Shown: positions 24,390-32,080, counted from the first letter of the stretch. The stretch: DNA of 64,000 nucleotides from Streptomyces sp. WAC 01529 (GCF_003945545.1 NZ_CP029617.1:3917001-3981000), one strand, 5' to 3'. Notes: generated by a model not told the origin, from the letters alone. Program-made: numbers and translations.

Positions 24390-24823
24390 TGCGAGCGGCG
24401 GCCCGGCGGCTCCGCGCGCGGCTGGGCCGCCGCGGCATCGCACTCGTCCTCCTCGGCCTCGCCAAGATCTGCTACGGGCTGGGGTTCGCTCTCCAGCCCG
24501 ACCCGAACCCTGTCGGCCTCGGACTGCTCACCCGGTGGGCGGACCTGCGCTGCTGGTCCTCGGTGTGGATCGTCTGCGGCGCGATCACCTTCGGGTTCGC
24601 GTGGCTGCGCGTCGGGCGCGATGGCCTCGGCTTCATGGCTGCGGTGGTCCCGCCGATCGTGTGGGGTGGCGCGTACCTGTGGGGCGCTGTGCTGGGGGAC
24701 TACCCGCGGGGCCTGGCCATCGCCGCCTGGTACGCCATCGGCCACGTGGGACTGATCCTGTGGGCCTCGGGGGTCCCCGAACATTCCGTACCCCACCCCC
24801 AACTGCGGGAGCGTGGTAGATGA
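24389..24823 (+). CDS. four-helix membrane protein of the lysis cassette
   Basis: 144 residues, start coupled to the holin-like gene (ATG overlaps the stop). After an Arg-rich start, hydrophobic segments are seen at about residues 15-35, 53-72, 79-101 and 110-131, so four transmembrane helices are likely. A second small membrane gene next to holin is usual in actinophages and may act as holin-like, antiholin or spanin-like protein. No signature lets me choose. The stop overlaps the next start (ATGA). Confidence 0.55.
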   Translation: MRAAARRLRARLGRRGIALVLLGLAKICYGLGFALQPDPNPVGLGLLTRWADLRCWSSVWIVCGAITFGFAWLRVGRDGLGFMAAVVPPIVWGGAYLWGAVLGDYPRGLAIAAWYAIGHVGLILWASGVPEHSVPHPQLRERGR

Positions 24824-25200
24824 CCGGCACATGGGGCGTCGTCGCAGGCATCCTCGGCTCCATCCTCGGCGCCACGGCGCTCCTCGGCAGCGGGCTCTTC
24901 GCCGCGCGGGCTACGCGGGCGGCAGCGCGGACCACGGCGGAGGCGACGCGCGCCCAGGCGCAGGCCGCCGCCGAACCCGCGCAGCGGCAGGCCGACCTGG
25001 CTTCGTTCCGCGAGATCAGAGACGAGATGAAGGCGAAGATCGAAAGGCAGAACGAGCGCATCGACGCCTTGTCGGGCCTGGTGCTCGCCTACTCCTGGAC
25101 CGTCGACCGGCTCATCCACCGCATGCGGGCCGCAGACATCACCCCAGACCCCCGCGACATCCACGACCAAGTCCGCGAACACATGCACACGAGATCCTGA
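24820..25200 (+). CDS. membrane-anchored coiled-coil protein of the lysis cassette
   Basis: 126 residues. Residues ~4-27 form a single hydrophobic helix (WGVVAGILGSILGATALLGS), followed by a long Ala/Arg/Glu/Gln-rich region with heptad character to about residue 85, and a C-terminal helix rich in His and Asp. One N-terminal anchor plus a periplasm- or wall-facing coiled coil is the layout of accessory lysis proteins. It is the last gene before a strong terminator, so the late operon ends here. Family not named. Confidence 0.55.
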   Translation: MTGTWGVVAGILGSILGATALLGSGLFAARATRAAARTTAEATRAQAQAAAEPAQRQADLASFREIRDEMKAKIERQNERIDALSGLVLAYSWTVDRLIHRMRAADITPDPRDIHDQVREHMHTRS

Positions 25201-25203
25201 TGA

Positions 25204-25241
25204 GGCCCCCCTTCCGCCTTCGGGCGGGAGGGGGGCCTTTT
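25204..25241. terminator. strong terminator between convergent late and accessory genes
   Basis: A 15-bp stem GGCCCCCCTTCCGCC / GGCGGGAGGGGGGCC with one G-T wobble and a TTCG tetraloop, followed by TTTT. It stops the late operon and faces the end of the minus-strand HD gene. Confidence 0.85.
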
Positions 25242-25255
25242 CGTGATGTGCCAGG

Positions 25256-25855
25256 TCAGTCCTTCTCGCCGATGGCCGCGCGCAGCCAGTCGAGCGGAGC
25301 CTGGGCAAGGAGCTGGTCGGCGAGTCGCTGCCCAGAGTCCGTCACGATCCGAGCCCGACTGTTCTTCACCCACCGCTGCGCAGACTCGAAGCCCTGCGCC
25401 TTGTATTCCAGCCCTTGCAGCATGCACTCCAGCTTGTCCGCGTCCCGTGCACAACGCGCTTCGAGCGAGTCCTGTGCCTCGTACTCGGCCACGACCGCCC
25501 GCACCGCGACGCGTAGAACCTCCGGCATGGCGGCCGTCTGGTCGGCGGTGACCTCCTGCGGGTCCGCCTTGCGCCCGATGTACTTGCGGCCCAGGTAGTT
25601 GACGTCGCCCGTTCGCGACTCCTGCGAGTCATGCCAGACCGCCATGTGGGCAGCACGGGCCGCGTCGGCCCCCTCCAGCGTGGCGATCACCGACGCGATG
25701 ACGGATGTGCGCCACGAGTGCTCGGCTACGCTCTCAGGGTCGCGGACGCCCGCCATCCACCAGCCTGTTCGGCGAGCCGCTTTCAGCGTGCCCGCCTCCC
25801 ACAGGAAGTGCGCCACGTCCGCGAGGTCCTCGTCAGCCACGGTGTCCCCTTTCAC
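25256..25855 (-). CDS. HD-domain phosphohydrolase (YfbR/HDDC2-like)
   Basis: 199 residues from GTG 25855, which overlaps the stop of the XRE gene; GTG 25840 behind AAAGGGG is an alternative start. HD-domain residues are in place: His46 (AEHSWRTS), His75-Asp76 (VWHDSQES) and Asp138 (RDADKLE), the order found in 5'-deoxynucleotidases of the YfbR/HDDC2 type. These hydrolyse (deoxy)nucleoside monophosphates in the cytosol. The residues MRTGDVNYLGRKYIG and LECMLQGLEYKAQG also fit. Such a gene is often paired with a large XRE regulator on Streptomyces mobile elements. Nucleotide depletion as a defence or lysogeny function is speculative. Confidence 0.8.
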   Translation of the reverse strand: MKGDTVADEDLADVAHFLWEAGTLKAARRTGWWMAGVRDPESVAEHSWRTSVIASVIATLEGADAARAAHMAVWHDSQESRTGDVNYLGRKYIGRKADPQEVTADQTAAMPEVLRVAVRAVVAEYEAQDSLEARCARDADKLECMLQGLEYKAQGFESAQRWVKNSRARIVTDSGQRLADQLLAQAPLDWLRAAIGEKD

Positions 25856-26970
25856 GCCTCGGCGAGGCGGATTGCGTACCGGATGCTCTCCAACTCTCGC
25901 TGAGCCTGCGGCGAAAGCTGTGGATCATCCAACAGCACGGGAATGCGTGCGCGCAGGGCCCTGCCTGTGGCCGACTTGGCGCGCAGCAGGTGGGGGCGAG
26001 CTGCGAGGAGTGCCCACAGAGTGTGGACGTTCAGATCGAAGAAGCCGTGTCGCCGCGTAAGGCCTTTGACCATGTGGGCCATCAGCCGTTCGCCGTGCCA
26101 GGGCCCGGGGGAGGCCTCGCCGATGAAGTCGTCCGATAGCTCTACCTGCTCGGCCTCGCCGACCCAGTACGCCCAGTAGTTCAGGTTCGCCGCCTCGGCC
26201 CGGTCGTCGTCTCCGAGTGTGCGCGTGATGAAGTGCGACATCCGGTCTCGGTCGCCTTGGCGAGCGGCCACGGCGGCGACGGAGCGGGAGTTGAGCCAAC
26301 GGGAGAGCCAGTCGTCCGGCCGCTCGGTCCGCTGCTGATGCGCGAGCCACTCCCGCGTATCGGCGTCCCGGTCGAATCCACTGAGGTACAGGGCCTGTCG
26401 CCGGAGCAGGAAGTTTTCACCGCCGCGCGCCTGTTCGGCTGTCTCCCGCATCCGCGTGAAGAACCGCGTGCGGTCCTCGGCAGGAAGGTCGGGGGCTGTG
26501 GGAACAGGGCCGCGGCGCGGTCTCTTCGGCGGGGGCAACTTCCGGACCGGCGCCGGCGCTACCCCGTTCAGCGGCCATGTCAGCACCTCGACGAGATCAC
26601 GTTGCATGACCCAGGCGCCGAGCGGGCTGGCTTCGGTGGGCGCATCATCGTCGAGGGCGCTGGCGAGCAGGACGTCCGCTTCCATGGCCCGTTCGAGGGC
26701 GGCAAGAAGCTCAGGGCCGGTCCCGAGGCGCATCAGGCGGTGACGGTGGACGAGCATCTGCCCGACGGGCACCGACGTCAATGGCCGCCGCCCTGATTCC
26801 CATCCAGCGATGGTGTCCGGGGAGACGCCGAAAGTCTCGGCGAAGGCGTCCTGCGTGTGCCCCAACTGCTCGCGAATCACGCGGAAGACGTATCCGGAGA
26901 TGATGCCGGCTCGGCTGCGTTCGTGCTTGCCCTGACTGCCGGTCAGGGTTGAACGCATGTGGTGCTCCAT
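25852..26970 (-). CDS. XRE-family transcriptional regulator with long C-terminal helical domain
   Basis: 372 residues, ATG 26970 behind AAGGGG. Residues ~22-62 hold a Cro/C1-type helix-turn-helix (VFRVIREQLGHTQDAFAETF, GVSPDTIAGWESGRRPL). The remaining ~300 residues are helical, with TPR-like character (RRQALYLSGFDRDADTREWL, RWLNSRSVAAVAARQGDRD, AEAANLNYWAYWVGEAEQV). Streptomyces genomes carry many such regulators, often with an HD hydrolase downstream, as here (4-base overlap). It is divergent from the primase-like gene, so the 120-bp gap between them is a shared regulatory region. A lysogeny repressor role is possible but unproven. Confidence 0.8.
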   Translation of the reverse strand: MEHHMRSTLTGSQGKHERSRAGIISGYVFRVIREQLGHTQDAFAETFGVSPDTIAGWESGRRPLTSVPVGQMLVHRHRLMRLGTGPELLAALERAMEADVLLASALDDDAPTEASPLGAWVMQRDLVEVLTWPLNGVAPAPVRKLPPPKRPRRGPVPTAPDLPAEDRTRFFTRMRETAEQARGGENFLLRRQALYLSGFDRDADTREWLAHQQRTERPDDWLSRWLNSRSVAAVAARQGDRDRMSHFITRTLGDDDRAEAANLNYWAYWVGEAEQVELSDDFIGEASPGPWHGERLMAHMVKGLTRRHGFFDLNVHTLWALLAARPHLLRAKSATGRALRARIPVLLDDPQLSPQAQRELESIRYAIRLAEA

Positions 26971-27094
26971 GATCGGCCCCTTGCCTTGCTCGGCGAGCCC
27001 TACCCGTACTCACGGTCACTTCTGGCGGCAATCACCGCTACCTACTGTCAAGGGGTGATGACCGGCAACTCAGCGTAGTGGGAGTGGTGTCACG

Positions 27095-27619
27095 GTGGAT
27101 GCCGTAGAGGGAACTTCGTTCGCCCTGCGAGGACCGGATGGTCCGAGTTCAGGTGAAGCTGCGGTCGACTGGATGGCGTGCGCCCAGCAGGCGCCGGCGC
27201 AGGCCCAGCGGGAGTGGAGGGACAACGGAGTCGCCCTACTCCCTCTCGGCTCGCGATTCGAGGCGGCCCGCCTCCCCGAGCAACTCGTGCTCGCGGCTAT
27301 GTGCACGACGAACCCGCAGCAGATCACCGCGCTCCTCCCCCGAGCCCTCAACGGTCCCGTGATCTACGACAACCGGGCCATGGGTGGCACGTACTACGCC
27401 CTCATGCGGCCCCGCGCCGACCGCGCGTGGACGCACCAAGCTGTCGCACCGCGCCTCGGCGCGGGTAACTACCTCGTCGTGCCACGGCTCGACCGCACCC
27501 ATCCGCCGGGCACGCACTGGGTGGTGACCCCCCGGTTCGGCGGCGACCTATGCGAGCCGGAGACCGTCGAGGCGCTCATCAGCTGCGGGCTCGGCGTTCG
27601 CCAGGAGGCGCAGCGATGA
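27095..27619 (+). CDS. bifunctional primase/polymerase N-terminal-like protein
   Basis: 174 residues from GTG 27095. The pattern W-R-D-N-GVALLPLGSRFEAARLP, GPVIYDNRAMGGTYYALMRP, LGAGNYLVVPRLDRTHPPG and HWVVTPRFGGDLCEPE resembles the N-terminal primase/polymerase (Prim-Pol) fold in Streptomyces genomes and integrative elements. The usual acidic metal triad is not obvious, so it may be a catalytically dead or regulatory member. It starts a small plus-strand operon with two Cys-rich miniproteins, each start overlapping the preceding stop. Confidence 0.6.
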   Translation: MDAVEGTSFALRGPDGPSSGEAAVDWMACAQQAPAQAQREWRDNGVALLPLGSRFEAARLPEQLVLAAMCTTNPQQITALLPRALNGPVIYDNRAMGGTYYALMRPRADRAWTHQAVAPRLGAGNYLVVPRLDRTHPPGTHWVVTPRFGGDLCEPETVEALISCGLGVRQEAQR

Positions 27620-27807
27620 CGCCGCAGACCAAGGCTCCGGAACTGGACCAGGTGGAGATCCGCCAGATGATCGCCTCGCACACCTACGGCTGCCACCGAT
27701 GCCACATGCTGGGCCGCATCTGCCCCAAGGGCCGCAGTCTGCGCCGGGAACTAGAGGCCGACTGCGAGCCACCAGCCGCGTCACGCATGAACGGCGGCCC
27801 GAAATGA
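27616..27807 (+). CDS. Cys-rich miniprotein, putative zinc ribbon
   Basis: 63 residues; ATG 27616 overlaps the upstream stop. It has CHRC (HTYGCHRCHMLGRICPKG) plus another Cys eight residues on and a fourth near the end (ADCEPP), suggesting a zinc knuckle. The N-terminal ~20 residues are a polar helix. I recognise the general type (small zinc-finger proteins paired with Prim-Pol-like genes in Streptomyces) but not a named family. DNA or RNA binding is likely but inferred. Confidence 0.5.
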   Translation: MTPQTKAPELDQVEIRQMIASHTYGCHRCHMLGRICPKGRSLRRELEADCEPPAASRMNGGPK

Positions 27808-27968
27808 GTGAGGGCACCCGGTTCTGCTCGCACTGCGACGAGCCGATCACCAAGGACCACCCCGGTACGTCCACCCTGAAGCACTCCATCTCTGGTGCCG
27901 GCGCCCTCATCTGGACCCACAACGAATGCCCGCGGCTGCCCGCGTTCGTGCGCCGCTACCCCACCTAG
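27804..27968 (+). CDS. small zinc-finger-like protein
   Basis: 54 residues; the start overlaps the preceding stop (ATGA). It contains CSHC (residues 8-11), His residues at ~19 and 27, and a final HNEC, which could make a treble-clef-like zinc site. The core FCSHCDEPITKDHPGTSTLK is characteristic of a small Streptomyces family whose role I do not know. It closes the Prim-Pol-like operon and is followed by two strong hairpins. Confidence 0.5.
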   Translation: MSEGTRFCSHCDEPITKDHPGTSTLKHSISGAGALIWTHNECPRLPAFVRRYPT

Positions 27969-27970
27969 AC

Positions 27971-28050
27971 CCCCGGCGGCGCCCCTGGGGAGGGGCGCCG
28001 CCGGGATGAGGGCGGCCCGCCCGTCGCCGACCCCGGGGCGGGCCGCCCAC
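27971..28050. terminator. tandem hairpin terminators between convergent genes
   Basis: Two perfect GC hairpins: CCCGGCGGCGCCCC / GGGGCGCCGCCGGG (27972-28005) and GGGCGGCCCGCCC / GGGCGGGCCGCCC (28011-28049). They lie between the plus-strand miniprotein gene and the minus-strand XRE gene and probably act both ways. Confidence 0.7.
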
Positions 28051-28052
28051 CG

Positions 28053-28283
28053 CTACACGAGGTCGCGGAGCGGGACGGCAAGGGCGTGGGCGATGCGGAG
28101 CAGGGTCGAGAGGGTGGCGTCCTCGCCCGCCTCGACGCGCTGCACGGTCCCCCGGCTCAGACCAGACGCAATCCAGATGTCGTCCTGGGTCAGCTTCTGG
28201 CGGAGCCGCTCGGCGCGAATGGCAGCACCGACGGCCCGGCGGCGGTCGGCGATCCAGCTGTCATCCGCGGGCAGGTCTCGCAC
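28053..28283 (-). CDS. small XRE-family repressor-like protein
   Basis: 76 residues. Almost the whole protein is a Cro/C1-type helix-turn-helix: AIRAERLRQKLTQDDIWIAS, GLSRGTVQRVEAGEDATLST, then LLRIAHALAVPLRDLV. It is the last gene of the element before the attachment site. Small single-domain XRE proteins at element borders often control integrase or transfer genes. Upstream (on the minus strand) is the imperfect palindrome AATGT-N9-ACATT at 28312-28330, a possible autoregulatory site. Start assigned at 28283 as the longest form; no strong RBS decides it. Confidence 0.75.
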   Translation of the reverse strand: MRDLPADDSWIADRRRAVGAAIRAERLRQKLTQDDIWIASGLSRGTVQRVEAGEDATLSTLLRIAHALAVPLRDLV

Positions 28284-28311
28284 CTGCCCCAGCCAAAGGT
28301 GATCATGAAGG

Positions 28312-28330
28312 AATGTCTGCCCAATACATT
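28312..28330. promoter_or_regulatory. inverted repeat upstream of the XRE gene, operator candidate
   Basis: AATGT-N9-ACATT in an AT-richer spot 30-47 bp upstream of the XRE start. Repressors of this family often bind such sites at their own promoter. Support is positional only. Confidence 0.35.
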
Positions 28331-28435
28331 AGGCTTTTTAGCGATCAAGCTCCCCGCCGTCAGCTTGGAGAGGCTCGTGCGGCGGGCGAGAGGGCGGCGG
28401 CTCCACGGCCTCCTGGGGCGGCCGCCCGCAGGCGG

Positions 28436-28472
28436 AAGGCCCCGACCGGAGAGACATCCCGGTCGGGGCCTT
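28436..28472. terminator. perfect 14-bp hairpin near element border
   Basis: AAGGCCCCGACCGG / CCGGTCGGGGCCTT with an 8-nt loop; the A/T-rich ends make it usable as a terminator in either direction. It lies in the gene-free 28284-28545 stretch, which otherwise shows nothing but the AATGT-N9-ACATT site. Confidence 0.65.
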
Positions 28473-28545
28473 CTGGCGAAGATCACTAGGCCTTCGGGCC
28501 AGCAGGGGGCCAGCAGATGATCTCCAAGCCCCCGAAATCACGACG

Positions 28546-28580
28546 AAAGCCCAGTCGGGACCCTCCCCGAACTGGGCTTT
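28546..28580 (-). terminator. terminator of the tRNA-Lys gene
   Basis: AAAGCCCAGT pairs with ACTGGGCTTT, with a CGGG/CCCG inner stem. It lies just past the tRNA 3' end and gives U-rich RNA on the minus strand. Part of it may belong to the element side of the attachment junction. Confidence 0.65.
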
Positions 28581-28585
28581 CTCTG

Positions 28586-28658
28586 TAGACCGTGTGGGAC
28601 TCGAACCCACAACCAATGGATTAAAAGTCCACTGCTCTGCCAATTGAGCTAACGGTCC
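28586..28658 (-). tRNA. tRNA-Lys(TTT), probable attachment site of the element
   Basis: 73 nt. The acceptor stem GGACCGT / ACGGTCT (first pair G-U), D arm, anticodon loop CTTTTAA (anticodon TTT) and T arm GTGGG-TTCGAGT-CCCAC are all present, so the gene is intact; CCA is not encoded. Its 3' end points to the mobile element. Integration into a tRNA 3' end that keeps the gene whole is the usual mode of tyrosine integrases of actinomycete elements, so this is the likely att junction. The partner att site must lie left of the window. Confidence 0.93.
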
Positions 28659-28748
28659 TCGGTGGTGCTCCCCCGAGCATAGCGGGACACGGCCCGCCAT
28701 CCGATCGGGTATCGCCCTAGACGAGCCTAGAAGGGCCCGGAAGAAAGG

Positions 28749-28784
28749 CAGTGGCCCCCATCCGAGTGCGGATGGGGGCCACTG
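28749..28784. terminator. terminator of the DEAD-box helicase gene
   Basis: A perfect 16-bp stem, CAGTGGCCCCCATCCG / CGGATGGGGGCCACTG, with an AGTG loop. On the minus strand it is followed by CTTTCTTCC, giving a U-rich tail. Confidence 0.8.
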
Positions 28785-28809
28785 TCAGTGTCAGCGCGGC
28801 TCAGTGCCG

Positions 28810-31257
28810 TCAGCCGTTGCGCTTCCAGCGCGGCTTGTCGTCACGGCGTCCGAAGGTGCCCGTGCCGGTGCCGGAGCGGTCGTCGCGGCGGTTGAACGAC
28901 GGGCGCTCGTGGCCGCCGGAGCGGAAGCCGCCCGAGGGGCGGTCGTCGCGGCGGTCGCGGTTGAACGGGCGGTCGCTGCCGCGGTGGCCGCCGGAGGGGC
29001 GGTCGTCGCGGCGGAAGCCGGAACCGGAGCCCGAGGCACCGCGGTCGTCACGGCGCTCGAAGGAACGGCCGCCACGGTCGCCGCCCGAGGGGCGGTCGTC
29101 ACGACGGAAGCCGGAGCCACCGCCACGGTTGTCGTCGCGACGGTCACGGTTGAAGCCGCCCGACGGACGGTCGTCACGGCGGAAGCCGGAACCGGAGCCA
29201 CCGCCACGGTTGTCGTCACGGCGGTCACGGTTGAAGCCGCCCGACGGACGGTCATCGCGACGGAAGCCGGCACCGGAGCCACCACGGTCGTCACGACGCT
29301 CGAAAGAACGGCCGCCACGGTCGTTGCCACGGTCGCGGTTGAAGCCGCCACCCTCGCGACGGTCGCCGCCACGGAAGCCCGCACCGGAGCCACCGCGGTC
29401 GTCACGGCGCTCGAAGGAACGGCCGCCACCGCGGTTGTCGTCGCGGTTGAAGCCACCACGGTCGCCGCGGTCGCCGCGGTCTCCACGACGGTCACGCTCG
29501 TAGTTGCCGCGCTCGTCACGCTGCGGACGGCGGTTCTCGTACGAGGAGGAACGCTGCTCGCGAGCCGGACGCTCGGTGCGCTCGGCGACGGGCTGCTCCG
29601 GAACCGACACGGCGGCCTCGATGACGGCCTCGGCAGCGGCGGCGGCCTCGGCGATCGCGGTCTCCGGGTCCTCGCCGCGCTCGCGGGCGGCACGCGCGGT
29701 GAGGCGATCGGCCTCCTCGCGCAGCTCGGCGGCGCGGCGGGTGGCGCGCTCCAGCTCCTTGGTCAGCTCCTTGACCTCACGCTCGGCCTGGGTCGCGGCG
29801 TTGCCCGCGGAGTCGGCCTGGACCTCGGTCATGGAACGGGCGCCGGTGATCTCGGCGACCTCCGGGTCGAAGGTGCCGCCGCCGTTGATGATGTGGCGCG
29901 TGGCGTCGACGCCCGCGTCCTCCATCAGGCGGAAGATCTGGCGGCGCTGGTGCGGCAGGGAGAGGGAGACGACCGTGCCGCTGCGACCGGCGCGGGCCGT
30001 ACGGCCCGAACGGTGCAGGTAGTCCTTGTGGTCGCCGGCCGGGTCCACGTTCAGGACCAGGTCGATGCCGTCGACGTGGATGCCGCGCGCGGCGACGTCG
30101 GTGGCGACGAGGGCGTTGACGTAGCCCTTCTTGAAGTCCTCCAGGACGCGGGTGCGGGCACCCTGCGTCATGCCGCCGTGCAGCGCGTCGGCCTTCACGC
30201 CCGAGTCGCAGAGCTGCTCGGCGATGCGGTCGGCGCCCAGCTGGGTGCGGACGAAGATGATCGTGCGGCCCTTGCGCGCGGCGATGGCGGCCGTGACGGG
30301 CGCCTTGTCGCGGGGCTTCACGATGAGGATGTGGTGCGTCATGGTCGTGACGTTGCCCTGGGCGCTGTCGACCTCGTGCGTCACCGGGTTGGTCAGGTAG
30401 CGCTTGACCAGCGTGGAGATCTCGTTCTCCATCGTGGCCGAGAACAGCATGCGCTGGCCGCCGGACGGGACCTGGTCGAGCAGCTCGGTGACCTCGGGCA
30501 GGAAGCCCAGGTCGGACATCTGGTCGGCCTCGTCGAGCACCGCGATCTGGGTGTTCTCCAGCGAGCAGGCGCCGCGGCTGATGATGTCGCGCAGACGGCC
30601 CGGGGTGGCGACGAGGATGTCGACGCCGCGCTCCAGGGCGTAGATCTGGTTGCCCATGGACGTACCGCCGCAGACGACCTTCATCTTGAGGCCGAGCACG
30701 TCGCCGTAGGGCTGGAGGGCGTCCGCGACCTGCATCGCGAGCTCGCGGGTCGGGGTGAGGATGACGCCGCGGGGCTTCTTCTTCTCGGTGCGGCCACCCT
30801 CGGCGAGGGTCGCCAGCATCGGCAGGCCGAAGGAGAGGGTCTTGCCGGAGCCGGTACGGCCACGGCCCAGGATGTCCTTGCCGGCCAGGGCGTCCGGGAT
30901 GGTCGCGGCCTGGATCGGGAAGGGCGTGGTCACGCCGTTCTGGGCGAGCTTGCGGACGATGCCCTCGGGCAGACCGAGGTCCGAGAAGGTCATCTCGGGC
31001 TCGGCGTCGGCGTCGGCCTCGGCCTCAGGGGTGGTGTCGGCGTCGGGGGTGACCTCGGCGACGTCCTCGGACTCGACGATGTCGGTGGCCTCGACGGCTT
31101 CGACGGCCTCGACGGCGGTCTCGGCGGCCTCAGCGGCGGCCGTGACGGCCTCTACGCTCTCGGCGACCTCGACCGCGTCGACGGCGTCGGCAACCGCGAC
31201 GGTCTCGACGATCTCGTTCTCGGGCAGGACGGCGTGGTCAGAACTGATAATGGACAT
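28810..31257 (-). CDS. DEAD-box ATP-dependent RNA helicase with long RDD/RGG-rich tail
   Basis: 815 residues. After an acidic Ala/Glu/Val-rich extension (1-88) comes the Q-motif region, Walker A GRGRTGSGKT (Lys139), motif II DEAD (242-245), motif III SAT (274-276), ATDVAARGIHV and motif VI HRSGRTARAG (415-424). Residues ~490-555 are coiled-coil-like, and the last ~240 residues are repeats of the type RRDDRPSGGFNRDRRDDNRGG, a disordered RNA-binding tail. It unwinds short RNA duplexes in ribosome assembly, mRNA turnover or cold adaptation. It matches, as I recall, S. coelicolor SCO4096. The tail is encoded by 75- and 81-bp-period repeats, so length may vary among strains. Confidence 0.93.
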   Translation of the reverse strand: MSIISSDHAVLPENEIVETVAVADAVDAVEVAESVEAVTAAAEAAETAVEAVEAVEATDIVESEDVAEVTPDADTTPEAEADADAEPEMTFSDLGLPEGIVRKLAQNGVTTPFPIQAATIPDALAGKDILGRGRTGSGKTLSFGLPMLATLAEGGRTEKKKPRGVILTPTRELAMQVADALQPYGDVLGLKMKVVCGGTSMGNQIYALERGVDILVATPGRLRDIISRGACSLENTQIAVLDEADQMSDLGFLPEVTELLDQVPSGGQRMLFSATMENEISTLVKRYLTNPVTHEVDSAQGNVTTMTHHILIVKPRDKAPVTAAIAARKGRTIIFVRTQLGADRIAEQLCDSGVKADALHGGMTQGARTRVLEDFKKGYVNALVATDVAARGIHVDGIDLVLNVDPAGDHKDYLHRSGRTARAGRSGTVVSLSLPHQRRQIFRLMEDAGVDATRHIINGGGTFDPEVAEITGARSMTEVQADSAGNAATQAEREVKELTKELERATRRAAELREEADRLTARAARERGEDPETAIAEAAAAAEAVIEAAVSVPEQPVAERTERPAREQRSSSYENRRPQRDERGNYERDRRGDRGDRGDRGGFNRDDNRGGGRSFERRDDRGGSGAGFRGGDRREGGGFNRDRGNDRGGRSFERRDDRGGSGAGFRRDDRPSGGFNRDRRDDNRGGGSGSGFRRDDRPSGGFNRDRRDDNRGGGSGFRRDDRPSGGDRGGRSFERRDDRGASGSGSGFRRDDRPSGGHRGSDRPFNRDRRDDRPSGGFRSGGHERPSFNRRDDRSGTGTGTFGRRDDKPRWKRNG

Positions 31258-31516
31258 GCGAAATGCGAAACCTTCCGGAGTCTCGGCACGCGCCCGTCAA
31301 CTCCGTGATTTCGCAATGGACCGCCTCGATGCGGTCAGCCACGGCAAGGGAGAGTACGCGCCACGCGGCGCTCTTCTGTGTCGGCGCCGGGCAAATGAGT
31401 ATCAAACGATCTACCACCATACGCACCCCCCACCCCAGATGGCAAACCGCCCCCACCTCACCCCCTCCCACCTGCGCATACGAGATTTCAGCCCCGCCCG
31501 CCGACCATCGGTGGCG

Positions 31517-32080
31517 CTACTGCGGTCCCGCCTCCGGCGACGGCTCCCGCTCCTCGATCCACGCGCTGCGCCGCTGCAGCTGCGCGCCCTGCCCCGATCC
31601 CTCGTGCGCCGACGAGGACGGCTCCGGAGTGGTCGGATCCGGCGTCGGGGTCGGCGTGGGCTTCGGCGGCTCGGGCTCCTGGGTCGGCCGCGTCGGAGTC
31701 GGCTTCGGCCGCGTCGGTACGGGCTTGACCGGTCCGCCGCCCGGTTTCGTCGGTCTCGCGGAGACCTGGGCGGAGGCGGAGCCCGACGGCTTCCCGCCCT
31801 GGGGGGCCGCGTCGCCGCCGCCCGAGGAGTCACCGCCCTTGCCCTTCCGCTTGCCCTTGGCCTTCCCCTTGTCCCGGCCCTGCCCGCGCTCGCCTCCGGA
31901 CGCGATGTCGTCGCCCCGGGTCACGGACTTGCCGTCCGAGGCGGCCGCCCCGCCGCGATCGCCCGCGGAGCGTCCGGGCCGCGGCCCGTTTCCGTCGTCA
32001 CTGATGCTCATGCAGCCCGCCGTGGCAGCGACGGCCACCGCGACCGCGGCCCAACGGATGGGAACGTACAACTGGCGCAC
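31517..32080 (-). CDS. putative lipoprotein with Pro/Thr-rich tail
   Basis: 187 residues from GTG 32080, with AGGAGGT nine bases upstream. The signal sequence RQLYVPIRWAAVAVAVAATAGC ends in a lipobox (T-A-G-C) with lipidation at Cys23. The mature part is low-complexity: Gly/Asp/Lys-rich (KGKAKGKRKGKGGDSSGGG), then Pro/Thr/Lys repeats (KPTPTPTPDPTTPEP). It should sit on the outer face of the membrane and extend into the wall. No enzymatic domain. The next gene upstream on the same strand is a small zinc metalloprotease, about 180 bp away. Confidence 0.7.
   Translation of the reverse strand: MRQLYVPIRWAAVAVAVAATAGCMSISDDGNGPRPGRSAGDRGGAAASDGKSVTRGDDIASGGERGQGRDKGKAKGKRKGKGGDSSGGGDAAPQGGKPSGSASAQVSARPTKPGGGPVKPVPTRPKPTPTRPTQEPEPPKPTPTPTPDPTTPEPSSSAHEGSGQGAQLQRRSAWIEEREPSPEAGPQ

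Noticed and set aside
28804..31308. 834-codon plus-strand open frame across the DEAD-box helicase
   Set aside because: It is Ala/Val/Arg/Gly-rich and motif-free, and opposite to a clear helicase; a composition artefact.
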